64,000 bases of DNA from NCBI GenBank assembly GCA_019636285.1, contig JAHBXV010000001.1, positions 1 through 64,000 on the forward strand. Reading direction: 5' to 3'. A program made the translations under genes and the position numbers. Shown one piece after another: positions 54,891 to 62,430 of this stretch. Position 1 is the stretch's first letter, and every line of letters begins with the position of its first letter. Under the pieces are notes generated by a model, which searched no databases, was not told where the DNA came from, and worked only from the letters and a program-made list of their open reading frames with translations. The stretch is from Planctomycetaceae bacterium. GTDB taxonomy: Bacteria > Planctomycetota > Planctomycetia > Planctomycetales > Planctomycetaceae.

Positions 54891-55029
54891 GCGTTAGCGT
54901 TTGCGTTAGCGCTAACGGGGCCGCGCAAGCAAAAACCCCAGCTTTCCAACTGGAAAACCGGGGTTCGAGATTTCAGATTTTTTTCAGAGCGTTAGCGGAG
55001 CGTTAGTCCAGGTTCCTTTCGTTAGCGCG
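54891..55029. promoter_or_regulatory. Cluster of GCGTTAGC operator-like boxes
   Basis: GCGTTAGCG at 54891-54899; a perfect 14-bp palindrome CGTTAGCGCTAACG at 54904-54917; GCGTTAGCG at 54989-54997; GCGTTAG at 55000-55006; CGTTAGCGCG at 55020-55029. These surround the terminator of the 55003-55887 gene and precede the next leftward unit, so they look like a repressor or initiator site. Confidence 0.7.
54931..54965 (-). terminator. Rho-independent terminator after the 55003-55887 gene
   Basis: On the minus strand a bipartite stem AACCCC/GGGGTT with inner TTTCC/GGAAA is followed by TTTTT (plus-strand 54931-54935). It lies about 38 bp beyond the stop at 55003, separating the integrase-proximal unit from the following early genes. 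Confidence 0.8.
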
Positions 55030-55887
55030 GAGCGCCTTCCAATCGTCCAGTTGTCGAATCCGGCTGTCGCCGACGTTCAGCACTTTTGCCCATCGTTTCG
55101 CGGTCCAGCTTGCGGAACCTTTTTCGATCAGCAGCAGCCGCCGGAACTTTTCGTCAGTCTTCAGTACCTTGCTGGCGAGAATCTCCGCTATTTGACCGAC
55201 ATGCTCCTCCCCGGTGGTCGCCAGCACGATTCTTTCCCGAAGTTGATCGTACGGGTCTGATTCCTGATTCTCCCGATCGGCCAGTTGAACACCAGTTTCC
55301 GCGACTGCCCCAGCGATAGCCGGTTGTTCGACGGCAGCCGGTTCGCCAATCGGCTGTGCAGCTTCGCGGGGTTCTTCGACGGCAGCCGCCCCCCGTTTTG
55401 CTCGCGGGTCTGGGATCGATTCAACCCGAAGGCGGGCCCGTGGATTCTCCCATTGGGCGAGAATCTCGCCAATCTTCTCTTGATCCGTTTCACTGCCGTC
55501 GTCGGCAATGTAACCACGGGCCACAACCCCGGCCGCTGAGAGTCTCACTTCGAGAAGCCCCGCCCCGATCGACACCGTGGCATCGCGAACAAAACCGCCG
55601 TCACGAACGACACCAGCACTGACAAGCGACTTTTGCTGGACGGCCTTGAAGCATCCCAGCCCACCAGCGACATAGAAGAATTGCCGCTCGGGTTCTGGTC
55701 CGTCACGGAATTGGACAATCGCATCTAGCCGCCATTCGATGAATCCGGCGTCCGTGAGCCGCTTTAGGGTTTGTTGCCCGATCGCTGGCACTTCGTCCCA
55801 TTGAATCGGCGACCACGTCTCTGGGCCATTAAGTAGCCACCCTGTCATCGCGCTTTGAAATGGTTCCGTCCAGTGAATCTCTGTCAT
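55003..55887 (-). CDS. Element protein with possible terminal DNA-binding domains (regulator-like)
   Basis: 294 aa. The N-terminal part (about 15-60, GPETWSPIQWDEVPAIGQQTLKRLTDAGFI) reads like a winged-helix. A Glu/Pro/Ala-rich linker follows (about 165-215). The C-terminal segment (SASWTAKRWAKVLNVGDSRI) looks like a helix-turn-helix. It is the gene directly after the integrase, with its own terminator and GCGTTAGC boxes at its 3' end. I suggest a regulator of the element, without family support. Confidence 0.6.
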   Translation of the reverse strand: MTEIHWTEPFQSAMTGWLLNGPETWSPIQWDEVPAIGQQTLKRLTDAGFIEWRLDAIVQFRDGPEPERQFFYVAGGLGCFKAVQQKSLVSAGVVRDGGFVRDATVSIGAGLLEVRLSAAGVVARGYIADDGSETDQEKIGEILAQWENPRARLRVESIPDPRAKRGAAAVEEPREAAQPIGEPAAVEQPAIAGAVAETGVQLADRENQESDPYDQLRERIVLATTGEEHVGQIAEILASKVLKTDEKFRRLLLIEKGSASWTAKRWAKVLNVGDSRIRQLDDWKALRANERNLD

Positions 55888-56012
55888 CGTGCCAGCCCCT
55901 GATTGCTGGTCGCCTGAATGAGAAAAGCACGCGGGAAACTGGCTTCAGGAAAACCAGCTTGTCGAACCGTCGCTCTATCCCGCGCGTGTACGATTCTACG
56001 CGATTTGCACCA

Positions 56013-57314
56013 TTACCGGGACTGTTCCGCAACCTCGGGCCAGAGCCATTCGCGGACCGTGTTGACGGCCTTCCGCAGCCGATCATCCGAAACGCCGTGG
56101 CGATAGTTTCCGGCCATTGTGTTGTCGCTGTGTCCCATCACGCTATTGACGCTAACCTGATCGGCGCACTCGCCCGCGATCGTCTCGAATTGGTGGCGCA
56201 GGCTGTAGAACCCCCTGCCCCTGTGCTTCGGAATCTTCAGTGTCGTGACCAGTAGATCGAACCGCCGCGCAATCACGTTGATCGTCGACACTCGGTCAGG
56301 GTTCGTCATGCTGGGTCGCAACTGCATGAACTGCCCGCCCTTGTTGTTGAGAAACACGCGGTCACTGTCGGCGGGATCGGCGGGTTCTGGCCGTTCGGCA
56401 ATCGCCGCTTTCAGCGCCTCGATCGTCTCGGGCCACAGCGGGATGCGACGTCGAACGCCGGTTTTTTGTCGCGCGAACTCCACCCAACCGTTTTCCAGGT
56501 CCAGGGCTGATTGGGTTAGGGTCGAGATGTCCGTGTTGCCGAACGCACAGTTCAAACCCGCCAAGATCATCCCGCGCATGACAGGATTGGCGCGTCCCTT
56601 GATGGTCTTGCCGTCCACCTTGACCGCCTTCCCGGCCAAATGGTCGAGCATCTTCCGCAGTTCGTCGGCAGTGAATATCCGGGGATCGCGGGCGTTGCGG
56701 GCGACCAACAGGTCTTTTTTCTTCGGCCGCTTGAATGCGGAGCCGTACCGCACTGGCTTGCCATCCAATAGGTTTTCGGAAGCGTATCCGAAGACGATCC
56801 GACACCGCATGATGCGAGACAGCAGCGTCACGACGTTGACACCCTTGGCCAGCGCCGCGCGGAATGCCGCGAAGTCATCCGGCTGGAGCGTCGCGACGTC
56901 ACGGTCGCGCCCGAAGTGTCCGGCGATCAGATTGCACGTCCCGATATAGCTGTCGAATGTCGCCCGCGACAGTTCCCCGGAGTCGACCAGCGATTGCCGA
57001 TGGTTCAGAAACGAGTTGCACGCCTCGGCGATAGAGCAGCCTGCCACGGCGGGCGCTCCGTCAGCAGACGGAACCGGCAGCCCTTTCGCCAAGTAGGGCC
57101 ACTGCCTGTTAAACTCTTCCAGGGCAGTAGCCGCCGCCGCGTTCTGGTTATCGAACGCGACAACCTGACCGTTGACGACGCGACCCCATCGGCCGAAGAA
57201 AAACAAACGGCCTTTGATCTTCTTCGAGAATCGGCCAGTGACGTGGTATCCAAGCGGGAACGTCGGGTAGGGGCGTGACGGCTTGGTGGGCGCGATGGTA
57301 CGATTGGCAGACAT
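56013..57314 (-). CDS. int: Tyrosine recombinase (integrase) of the element
   Basis: 433 aa from the Met at 57314 (MSANRTIAPTKPSRPYPTFP), with a start 22 codons upstream rejected because it would cover an arm-type box. An N-terminal arm/SAM-like region is followed by a catalytic domain. The Lys-containing hairpin is FARQKTGVRRRIPLWPETIE, box II is FYSLRHQFETIAG (LRH plus HxxT), and the nucleophile Tyr is in MAGNYRHGVS after MGHSDN. The usual Arg I position in TGLR is occupied by Asn (AGLNCAFGNTDISTL). It is next to attR and GGGAGTCAA boxes, as expected of an element integrase. Confidence 0.92.
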   Translation of the reverse strand: MSANRTIAPTKPSRPYPTFPLGYHVTGRFSKKIKGRLFFFGRWGRVVNGQVVAFDNQNAAAATALEEFNRQWPYLAKGLPVPSADGAPAVAGCSIAEACNSFLNHRQSLVDSGELSRATFDSYIGTCNLIAGHFGRDRDVATLQPDDFAAFRAALAKGVNVVTLLSRIMRCRIVFGYASENLLDGKPVRYGSAFKRPKKKDLLVARNARDPRIFTADELRKMLDHLAGKAVKVDGKTIKGRANPVMRGMILAGLNCAFGNTDISTLTQSALDLENGWVEFARQKTGVRRRIPLWPETIEALKAAIAERPEPADPADSDRVFLNNKGGQFMQLRPSMTNPDRVSTINVIARRFDLLVTTLKIPKHRGRGFYSLRHQFETIAGECADQVSVNSVMGHSDNTMAGNYRHGVSDDRLRKAVNTVREWLWPEVAEQSR

Positions 57315-57347
57315 GGGGCTTTCCTCGGTAACAGCGGGGATTGCTTC

Positions 57348-57433
57348 TGACTCCCGGTAGCTCGAACTGCCGGGAGTCAACTTTCTACTTCCACGCTACC
57401 CCCACGGCTTCCGGGAGTCAAACCGGGAGTCAA
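57348..57433. promoter_or_regulatory. Right-arm integrase-type sites (GGGAGTCAA boxes)
   Basis: TGACTCCCGG at 57348-57357 (inverted) and CCGGGAGTCAA at 57370-57380, 57411-57421 and 57423-57433 (direct). The first two form an inverted pair with a 12-bp centre. They lie between the integrase start and the attR core, and match the palindromic pair at the left end (40764-40781). Confidence 0.85.
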
Positions 57434-57513
57434 CAGCACGCACGGCAGCAGCCACGATGCCAGAAAACACTACAGAAATAGACTTTCTGAGCTATCGTGA
57501 CGTCAGGAATAAT

Positions 57514-57555
57514 GGCAGCGTGATCGCGATCGATGGAGCCTGGCTGTCGCGGTGA
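57514..57555 (+). pseudogene. Displaced 3' end of the SDR gene (GSVIAIDGAWLSR-stop)
   Basis: The 14 codons GGC AGC GTG ATC ... CTG TCG CGG TGA encode GSVIAIDGAWLSR-stop, matching the C-terminus GSVIVADGGWLSR of the SDR at 39911-40672 in 10 of 13 residues. Synonymous and other differences follow the core AGCGTGATCG (57517-57526). No in-frame homology continues upstream. It is the part of the host gene cut off by insertion. Confidence 0.85.
57517..57526 (+). other. attR core of the integrated element
   Basis: AGCGTGATCG, identical to 40634-40643. Element sequence lies to the left and host sequence, the original SDR tail, to the right. Confidence 0.8.
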
Positions 57556-57616
57556 CTGGCCGAAGTTGTCGGCGGCCTCTGTGAAGCGCTTGGAATCTCA
57601 GCAATCAGTGACGTTC

Positions 57617-58294
57617 ATGACACACCAACCGGTTCCGGAAACTCGCCCTCTCAGAGTGCTGGTCACCGCCGGTCCGACCCGCGAATATCTCGACGACGTT
57701 CGCTACCTGTCGAACGCCAGCAGCGGACTGATGGGCTATGAGATCGCGGCGGCCATTCGCCACTCCGGGCACGAGGTCGTCCTCGTATCCGGGCCCGTAT
57801 CCCGGCTGGCTCCCGAGGGAGTGCAACTCGTTTCTGTCGAGTCGACTGCCGAAATGGCTGACGCCTGCCGGCTTCACTTCCCAGAGTGCGATGGCGCAAT
57901 CGGCGTCGCCGCCGTCTGCGATTATCGCCCGGTCAATCGTCATGCCGGCAAGCTGGCTAAGACCGGCGGCAAACTGATTCTGGAGCTGGAAGAAACCGAA
58001 GACATCCTCGCATCCCTCGGCAGCATGAAAACCCGGCAGTGGATCATCGGTTTCGCGCTGGAACCGGAGGCCGTGGGGCGGGAGAACGCTCTGCGAAAGT
58101 TGCGGCAGAAAAACTGCGACGCGATCGTTCTCAATCACCCCGAGAGTATCGGCTCGTCGAGCAACCGGGTGACGGTCCTGTTGCCTGACGGATCGACCGG
58201 ATTGAGCGCGAGCGGATCGAAAGCCGACGTCGCGAGTCAATTGTGGGCCTGGTGGCTCGGCCATTTATCGAGTGCGGGCTACATTCGGATGTAG
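57617..58294 (+). CDS. coaB: Phosphopantothenate-cysteine ligase-like protein (stand-alone CoaB domain)
   Basis: 225 aa from the Met at 57617 (MTHQPVPETRPLRVLVTAGP). CoaB landmarks: TAGPTREYLDDVRYLSNASSG, GHEVVLVSGPVSRLAP, GAIGVAAVCDYRP and IIGFALEPE. CoaB joins phosphopantothenate to cysteine in coenzyme A synthesis and is usually fused to a CoaC decarboxylase; here the CoaC half is absent. It starts 61 bp after the orphan SDR tail, so it was probably cotranscribed with the SDR before insertion. The stop overlaps the convergent GNAT gene by 16 bp. Confidence 0.9.
   Translation: MTHQPVPETRPLRVLVTAGPTREYLDDVRYLSNASSGLMGYEIAAAIRHSGHEVVLVSGPVSRLAPEGVQLVSVESTAEMADACRLHFPECDGAIGVAAVCDYRPVNRHAGKLAKTGGKLILELEETEDILASLGSMKTRQWIIGFALEPEAVGRENALRKLRQKNCDAIVLNHPESIGSSSNRVTVLLPDGSTGLSASGSKADVASQLWAWWLGHLSSAGYIRM
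58279..58294. other. Shared near-palindromic ends of convergent coaB and GNAT genes
   Basis: CTACATTCGGATGTAG is almost its own reverse complement (CTACATCCGAATGTAG). Both genes therefore end in codons for Tyr-Ile-Arg-Met and a TAG stop read from opposite strands. Confidence 0.9.
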
Positions 58295-59244
58295 GTATAC
58301 CCGCGATCGACGACGTGGAAGCCGGCGCTTTCAAACACCTTCACGCAGGGGGCGTCTACGTCGAGCACGCGGCCTTCCACCAGGTCGACCCCCTCTTCCC
58401 GCAGCCGCTTGCAGGTCTCGACCAGCAGTTGCCGACCATAGCCCTGGCGTCGAAACGAATGCTCGACTTTCAGATCAAGAATCCCGGCGGCCCGCCCTCC
58501 CCAGCAGTTGTAGTAAAAATCCAGCAGAACGATCGCCAAGTCCGCGATCGTGGCCCCGGTGGCCTTCTGAAGCAATGACTCGCGACGGGTCTCCAGCCGC
58601 CCCAGCCGCGTCGACCACCACCAGTTGGGAAGCGGATCGGCCTCGTTAGTTGTCAGCACCGTGCTGCGACGGAGTGAGAGAATTTTCGCCGAGATCGGAT
58701 CACGGGTGCGGGCAAGATTCCGCTGCATCACCAGCCAGGTTTCGGCCTTCCGATACCTTTGTGATTCCAGAAATCCGTGAATCAACGGATCTGACTCCAG
58801 AAACCCGGCGAATTCCGCGCCGCCATAAATCCCATGATAGAAGGGGGCACCGGCCGGACCAGCGATGATCGTCGTTGCCCCGCGCGACCTGAGATACTCT
58901 TCGCCGCGCGCGAGCAGTTCTCGGCCCACTCCCCGGCCTCGATAATCGGGCGCGACGATCAGGGCGTTGATGATCCCCTGGCGATGGTCCAGGCGGGACG
59001 ACGTGGCATCGGGCGCGAAACCGGCATGCACATAGCCAACGACGCGCCCATTTTCCTCGGCAACCAGGAGACCCGAGGGGTCGAAATACGTCGGCGCGAA
59101 GGCGACATCGTCCAGCACGTCGCAAGATCGCAGCCCGGCGGCACCACGTCCGAAACCACACGAATTCCAGAGCCGCAGGATCTGCGGCGGATCGGTGTTC
59201 CGAAAAGTCCGATATGCAATCACGGAAGAATCCGAACAGGACAT
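58279..59244 (-). CDS. Double-GNAT N-acetyltransferase
   Basis: 321 aa from the Met at 59244 (MSCSDSSVIAYRTFRNTD); a Met 10 codons upstream is possible. Two GNAT modules are visible. The first has GRVVGYVHAGFAPD, APDYRGRGVGRELLARGEEY and the Gly-rich acetyl-CoA loop. The second has DLKVEHSFRRQGYGRQLLVE and ends VFESAGFHVVDRGYTYIRM. Duplicated GNAT proteins of this kind include mycothiol synthase. No thiol-pathway genes are near, so the acceptor is unknown. Convergent and overlapping with coaB. Confidence 0.85.
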   Translation of the reverse strand: MSCSDSSVIAYRTFRNTDPPQILRLWNSCGFGRGAAGLRSCDVLDDVAFAPTYFDPSGLLVAEENGRVVGYVHAGFAPDATSSRLDHRQGIINALIVAPDYRGRGVGRELLARGEEYLRSRGATTIIAGPAGAPFYHGIYGGAEFAGFLESDPLIHGFLESQRYRKAETWLVMQRNLARTRDPISAKILSLRRSTVLTTNEADPLPNWWWSTRLGRLETRRESLLQKATGATIADLAIVLLDFYYNCWGGRAAGILDLKVEHSFRRQGYGRQLLVETCKRLREEGVDLVEGRVLDVDAPCVKVFESAGFHVVDRGYTYIRM

Positions 59245-59409
59245 TCCGTAGACAACAGCCAGAATCCGTCCCAAATGGCGCGATCAGAGACGGGTTCGAT
59301 GCATCCACGTTGCCTGCGGAGGGCGCGGGAGTACAACCTTATCGTATCAGCCCGCCGCGGGGCACGCGATCCCCGCAAAAAACGACGCGAAGATCATCGC
59401 CGCGTGCAA

Positions 59410-60369
59410 CTAGCGGGAACGGACCTTCTTGACCGCACCCACGATCGCTTCCGCCGTCAGCCCGTACTTCTCGAGCAGCCCCATCGGGTCGCCGCTCTCA
59501 CCGTAGGTGTCGCCGACGTTGACGTACTCCATCGGCACGGGCGTCGTCCGCGCGACAACCGAGGCAACCACCGAACCCAGCCCGCCCGCCATCAAGTGCT
59601 CTTCCGCGACGACGATCCGCCCGGTTTCCTTGGCGGCGGCAACAATCGCCTCTTCATCAACCGGTTTGACCGTGTGCATGTCGAGCACGCGTACGGTGAT
59701 TCCCTCTTTCGCCAGGAGTGCCGCCGCATCCAGGGCGATGCCGACCATCAGGCCGTTGGCAATAATGGTGGCGTCTTTTCCGTCGTTGAGCGTATTGGCC
59801 TTCCCGATCGTGAACGGAGCGTCGGCCCCATAGACTTCCGGCACTTCAATGCGGCCGCACCGCAGATAGACCGGGCCGTTGTGCTCGAGCATCGCGCGCG
59901 TCGCTTTACGGGCGGAATTGGCGTCGGCCGGAACAATCGTCACCACGTGAGGCAGCGCGGTCGACAACGCAACGTCCTCGATGCCCATCTGCGAAGCGCC
60001 GTCTTCCCCGATGGAAATGCCCGCGTGCGAGCCGACCATCTTGACGTTCATCTTGGGATACGCGACCGACATGCGGATCTGGTCGAACGCATTGCAGATC
60101 AGGAAGCACGCAAAGCTCGACACGACGGGAATCTTGCCAGCGGCGGCCAGACCGCCAGCGACACCCACCATGTTGCTCTCGGCGATCCCCACATTGAACG
60201 CACGATCCGGGAACGCCTTGGCAAACCATTCGGTACGGGTCGAATTGCCGACGTCGCCGTCAACCGTCACGACGGCCGGGAACTCGCCGCCGAGTTCCTT
60301 GAGCGCCATGCCGAAGGCATCGCGAGTCGCCTTGCCCAGCTTCAAACCACTGATTTCGCCGATATTCAT
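59410..60369 (-). CDS. Transketolase, C-terminal (pyrimidine-binding) subunit
   Basis: 319 aa from the Met at 60369 (MNIGEISGLKLGKATRDAFG). Transketolase pyrimidine-domain landmarks: VTVDGDVGNSTRTEWFAKAF, FNVGIAESNMVGVAGGLAAA and a Lys/His-rich SHAGISIGEDGASQMGIEDV. The C-terminal domain starts with TVRVLDMHTVKPVDEEAIVA. It must pair with the N-terminal subunit encoded 96 bp upstream; together they form one transketolase (pentose phosphate pathway, ThDP- and Mg-dependent). Split transketolases are common in Archaea and scattered bacteria including Planctomycetes. Confidence 0.93.
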   Translation of the reverse strand: MNIGEISGLKLGKATRDAFGMALKELGGEFPAVVTVDGDVGNSTRTEWFAKAFPDRAFNVGIAESNMVGVAGGLAAAGKIPVVSSFACFLICNAFDQIRMSVAYPKMNVKMVGSHAGISIGEDGASQMGIEDVALSTALPHVVTIVPADANSARKATRAMLEHNGPVYLRCGRIEVPEVYGADAPFTIGKANTLNDGKDATIIANGLMVGIALDAAALLAKEGITVRVLDMHTVKPVDEEAIVAAAKETGRIVVAEEHLMAGGLGSVVASVVARTTPVPMEYVNVGDTYGESGDPMGLLEKYGLTAEAIVGAVKKVRSR

Positions 60370-60465
60370 GTCTACTATCCAGGTTGGACCAATGTTCCAA
60401 AGCTGATGGAAGTCCGCGATCACCGGTTGGCCGCGATCGGCCCTCGGCCGAGCGTCATTGTCCGG

Positions 60466-61296
60466 TTAGGCCAGGTAGGCCAACGCCTTTTCGGCGAGTT
60501 CTTTCGAGAGCGGCTTGCCGTGATAATTCACGTCACCGGTCGTTTCCAGAACCGGCAGAATGCCGAAGCCCTTCTTCGTCTGCGAAACGATACACGTCGG
60601 ACGATCTTTGATCGACTTCAGCTTGCCCAGCGCGTCGACGACTTCGCTCATCACATTTCCATTGATGACCAGCGTTTCCCAGCCGAACGCCTTCAGCTTG
60701 GAGTCGAAGGGACGCAGGTCAAGAACCTCGGCGTGCGAACCGGTCTGCTGATAGCCGTTCTGGTCAATAATGAGCGTGAGGTTCGACAGCTTGTACTTCG
60801 AGGCGGAGGCGATGGCTTCCCACATCTGGCCTTCGCCCATTTCCCCATCGCCCGACATCACGTACGTGTGAGCGTCGTAGCCGTCGAGCCGGCAGGCCAA
60901 GGCATGGCCGACACCCAGTGAAAGCCCCTGCCCCAGCGAGCCGGTCGAAGCTTCGATGCAATCGAGCTTCGCCATGTTGGGATGCCCCTCGAACGGGCTC
61001 CCCAGCTTACGCAGCGTCATGATCTGGTCGAACGTGAAATAGCCGGCTTCGCACAGGGCGGAATACAGCACAGGGACCGCATGCCCCTTGCTGAGGATGA
61101 ACCGGTCCCGCTTGGGATCACGGGGGTTACTTTTGTTATGGCGGAGGAAGCCCCCAAAGTAGAGCGCGGTCACGACTTCCGTCGCCGACATGCTGCTCGA
61201 CGGGTGTCCGCTACCCGCTTCCGTCGTGATCTTGATGATCTTGCGACGGATCTCCTTGGCGGTTGCTTCGAGTTTGGCCAGATCGGGAGTGCTCAT
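60466..61296 (-). CDS. Transketolase, N-terminal (ThDP pyrophosphate-binding) subunit
   Basis: 276 aa from the Met at 61296 (MSTPDLAKLEATAKEIRRKI). ThDP motif: TYVMSGDGEMGEGQMWEAIA...IIDQNGYQ (GDG-x-N). Substrate-site landmarks are TEAGSGHPSSSMSATEVVTA and DRFILSKGHAVPVLYSALCE. It makes up the active transketolase with the subunit encoded next. Upstream is a 187-bp gap to an epimerase gene. No hint of specialised function such as DXP synthase. Confidence 0.93.
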   Translation of the reverse strand: MSTPDLAKLEATAKEIRRKIIKITTEAGSGHPSSSMSATEVVTALYFGGFLRHNKSNPRDPKRDRFILSKGHAVPVLYSALCEAGYFTFDQIMTLRKLGSPFEGHPNMAKLDCIEASTGSLGQGLSLGVGHALACRLDGYDAHTYVMSGDGEMGEGQMWEAIASASKYKLSNLTLIIDQNGYQQTGSHAEVLDLRPFDSKLKAFGWETLVINGNVMSEVVDALGKLKSIKDRPTCIVSQTKKGFGILPVLETTGDVNYHGKPLSKELAEKALAYLA

Positions 61297-61483
61297 AAAA
61301 CTTCCGCCTTCGCAGACTGACACGCGGTCCCTGATGGCAGGCACACGCTGGAAATCAACTTCAAAGTTGACGAATGCTAACCATGGGCCACGGGTGCCGC
61401 AAGGATTGACCGGCCGACTTCTGGGTCAAACAGGTCGTTTGCCACCCGCACGAATCAGCCGATATTGATGCCGAAATGCTGAC

Positions 61484-62359
61484 CTACGCAAACAACGCGT
61501 CCAATCCCTCAAGCGCGGAGGGATAACGCGGCTGCCAGCCCGTCATCGATTTCAGCTTTCGATTCGAGCAGCGTTTGTTCAGCCCGCCACTGCCTCGACG
61601 CGCGGTCTGATCCTCGTCGAATCGCGGCACCGGTGCGCTGACCAGTTCAGCCAGTCGCCCGTAGTAGTCTCCGCGCGTCAGCGGCCGGTCGTCCGACACA
61701 AGAAACGTCTCAAATTCCGACAGCCCCTCGCTCGCCAGGACAGCATCGACGGCTTCCGCCGCATCGTCCACATGGATGAGATTCAGCCAGGCAGCGGGAC
61801 TGCCAGAGAGGGTTTCTCCCGCCTGCAATGCGGCCACGCGCGACAGCAATCGGTTCGGGCCGTAGATGCCGCTCAATCGCAGAATGCGGTGGCGCGCTGC
61901 GGGCTCTCGCTCTTGGACGAGTCTTTCGGCGCGCAGGCAATACTGTCCGCCCGGCTGCGTTGGAACCGTGGGCGACGATTCATCGACCCACGAGCCATCC
62001 GACTGCCCGTAGACGCTGCTGCTTGAGATGTAGACAAACGTGTCGCACCGCCCTTTGAGGATTTCGCAGACGTTGGCGAGGCCGTCAACGTAAACCGCTT
62101 CCTGGGAATGTGTCGCGGCACGATCAAAACCGACAGCCCAAAGCACGCACCGTGCGCTAGGCAGCGATTCGAGAGACTCCCTGACGCACACGTCGCCAAT
62201 GACGGCATTCCAACCGCGGCCTTGGAATTCATCCGCCCGTGCGGCTGACCGAGTTAAGACAGAGACGGTCTGCCCGCGCTCCTGCGAGCGATGGGCGACG
62301 CGCTCGCCGAGATAGCCGCAGCCAATGACCAGGAGATCGCAGTCGCGGGTCGCGCTCAA
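61484..62359 (-). CDS. NAD-dependent epimerase/dehydratase-like protein (YeeZ-type atypical SDR)
   Basis: 291 aa. Rossmann motif LLVIGCGYLGERVAH (GxGxxG), TRSAARADEFQ, then VYISSSSVYGQSDGSWVDES with the Ser/Tyr region, and RILRLSGIYGPNRLLSRVAA. The C-terminal part has LNLIHVDDAAEAVDAVLASE. The pattern is that of YeeZ-like atypical SDRs, whose substrates are unknown. The YxxxK motif is represented by QYCLRAERL (Lys not evident), so activity is uncertain. Confidence 0.82.
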   Translation of the reverse strand: MSATRDCDLLVIGCGYLGERVAHRSQERGQTVSVLTRSAARADEFQGRGWNAVIGDVCVRESLESLPSARCVLWAVGFDRAATHSQEAVYVDGLANVCEILKGRCDTFVYISSSSVYGQSDGSWVDESSPTVPTQPGGQYCLRAERLVQEREPAARHRILRLSGIYGPNRLLSRVAALQAGETLSGSPAAWLNLIHVDDAAEAVDAVLASEGLSEFETFLVSDDRPLTRGDYYGRLAELVSAPVPRFDEDQTARRGSGGLNKRCSNRKLKSMTGWQPRYPSALEGLDALFA

Positions 62360-62430
62360 AACCGCGTCATCCTCGACGAATTGTTGTCGCGCGTGCCCTT
62401 ACGACGTCTTCGGAGCGTCACAATCGCTGA

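Larger units (their letters stand above)
40634..57526. mobile_element. 16.9-kb integrative element with phage-tail genes, integrated in the 3' end of an SDR gene
   Basis: The borders are defined by the repeated core AGCGTGATCG (40634-40643 and 57517-57526), by duplication of the SDR C-terminal coding sequence at both ends, and by GGGAGTCAA boxes just inside each end. Gene order from the right is: tyrosine integrase, regulator-like protein, two small HTH-type genes, a run of coupled small genes, RepA-like ATPase, coiled-coil protein, HExxH protein, terminase-small-like protein, structural-type proteins including a cysteine-rich one, tape-measure protein, and small late genes. All but one are on the minus strand. 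No large terminase, portal, major capsid or lysis gene is recognised, so complete phage, satellite, tail-like particle and decayed prophage all remain possible. Confidence 0.85.
57315..57616. other. attR region between integrase and coaB
   Basis: 302 bp holding the right-arm boxes (57348-57433), the attR core (57517-57526), the orphan SDR 3' fragment (57514-57555) and the coaB leader. The integrase promoter should be here. No clear -35/-10 is assigned. Confidence 0.6.

Noticed and set aside
58834-60921. A 695-codon plus-strand open frame
   Set aside because: It lies antisense to the GNAT and transketolase genes, which have full families and motifs. It reads as His/Arg/Asp-rich mirror sequence of high-GC coding DNA.
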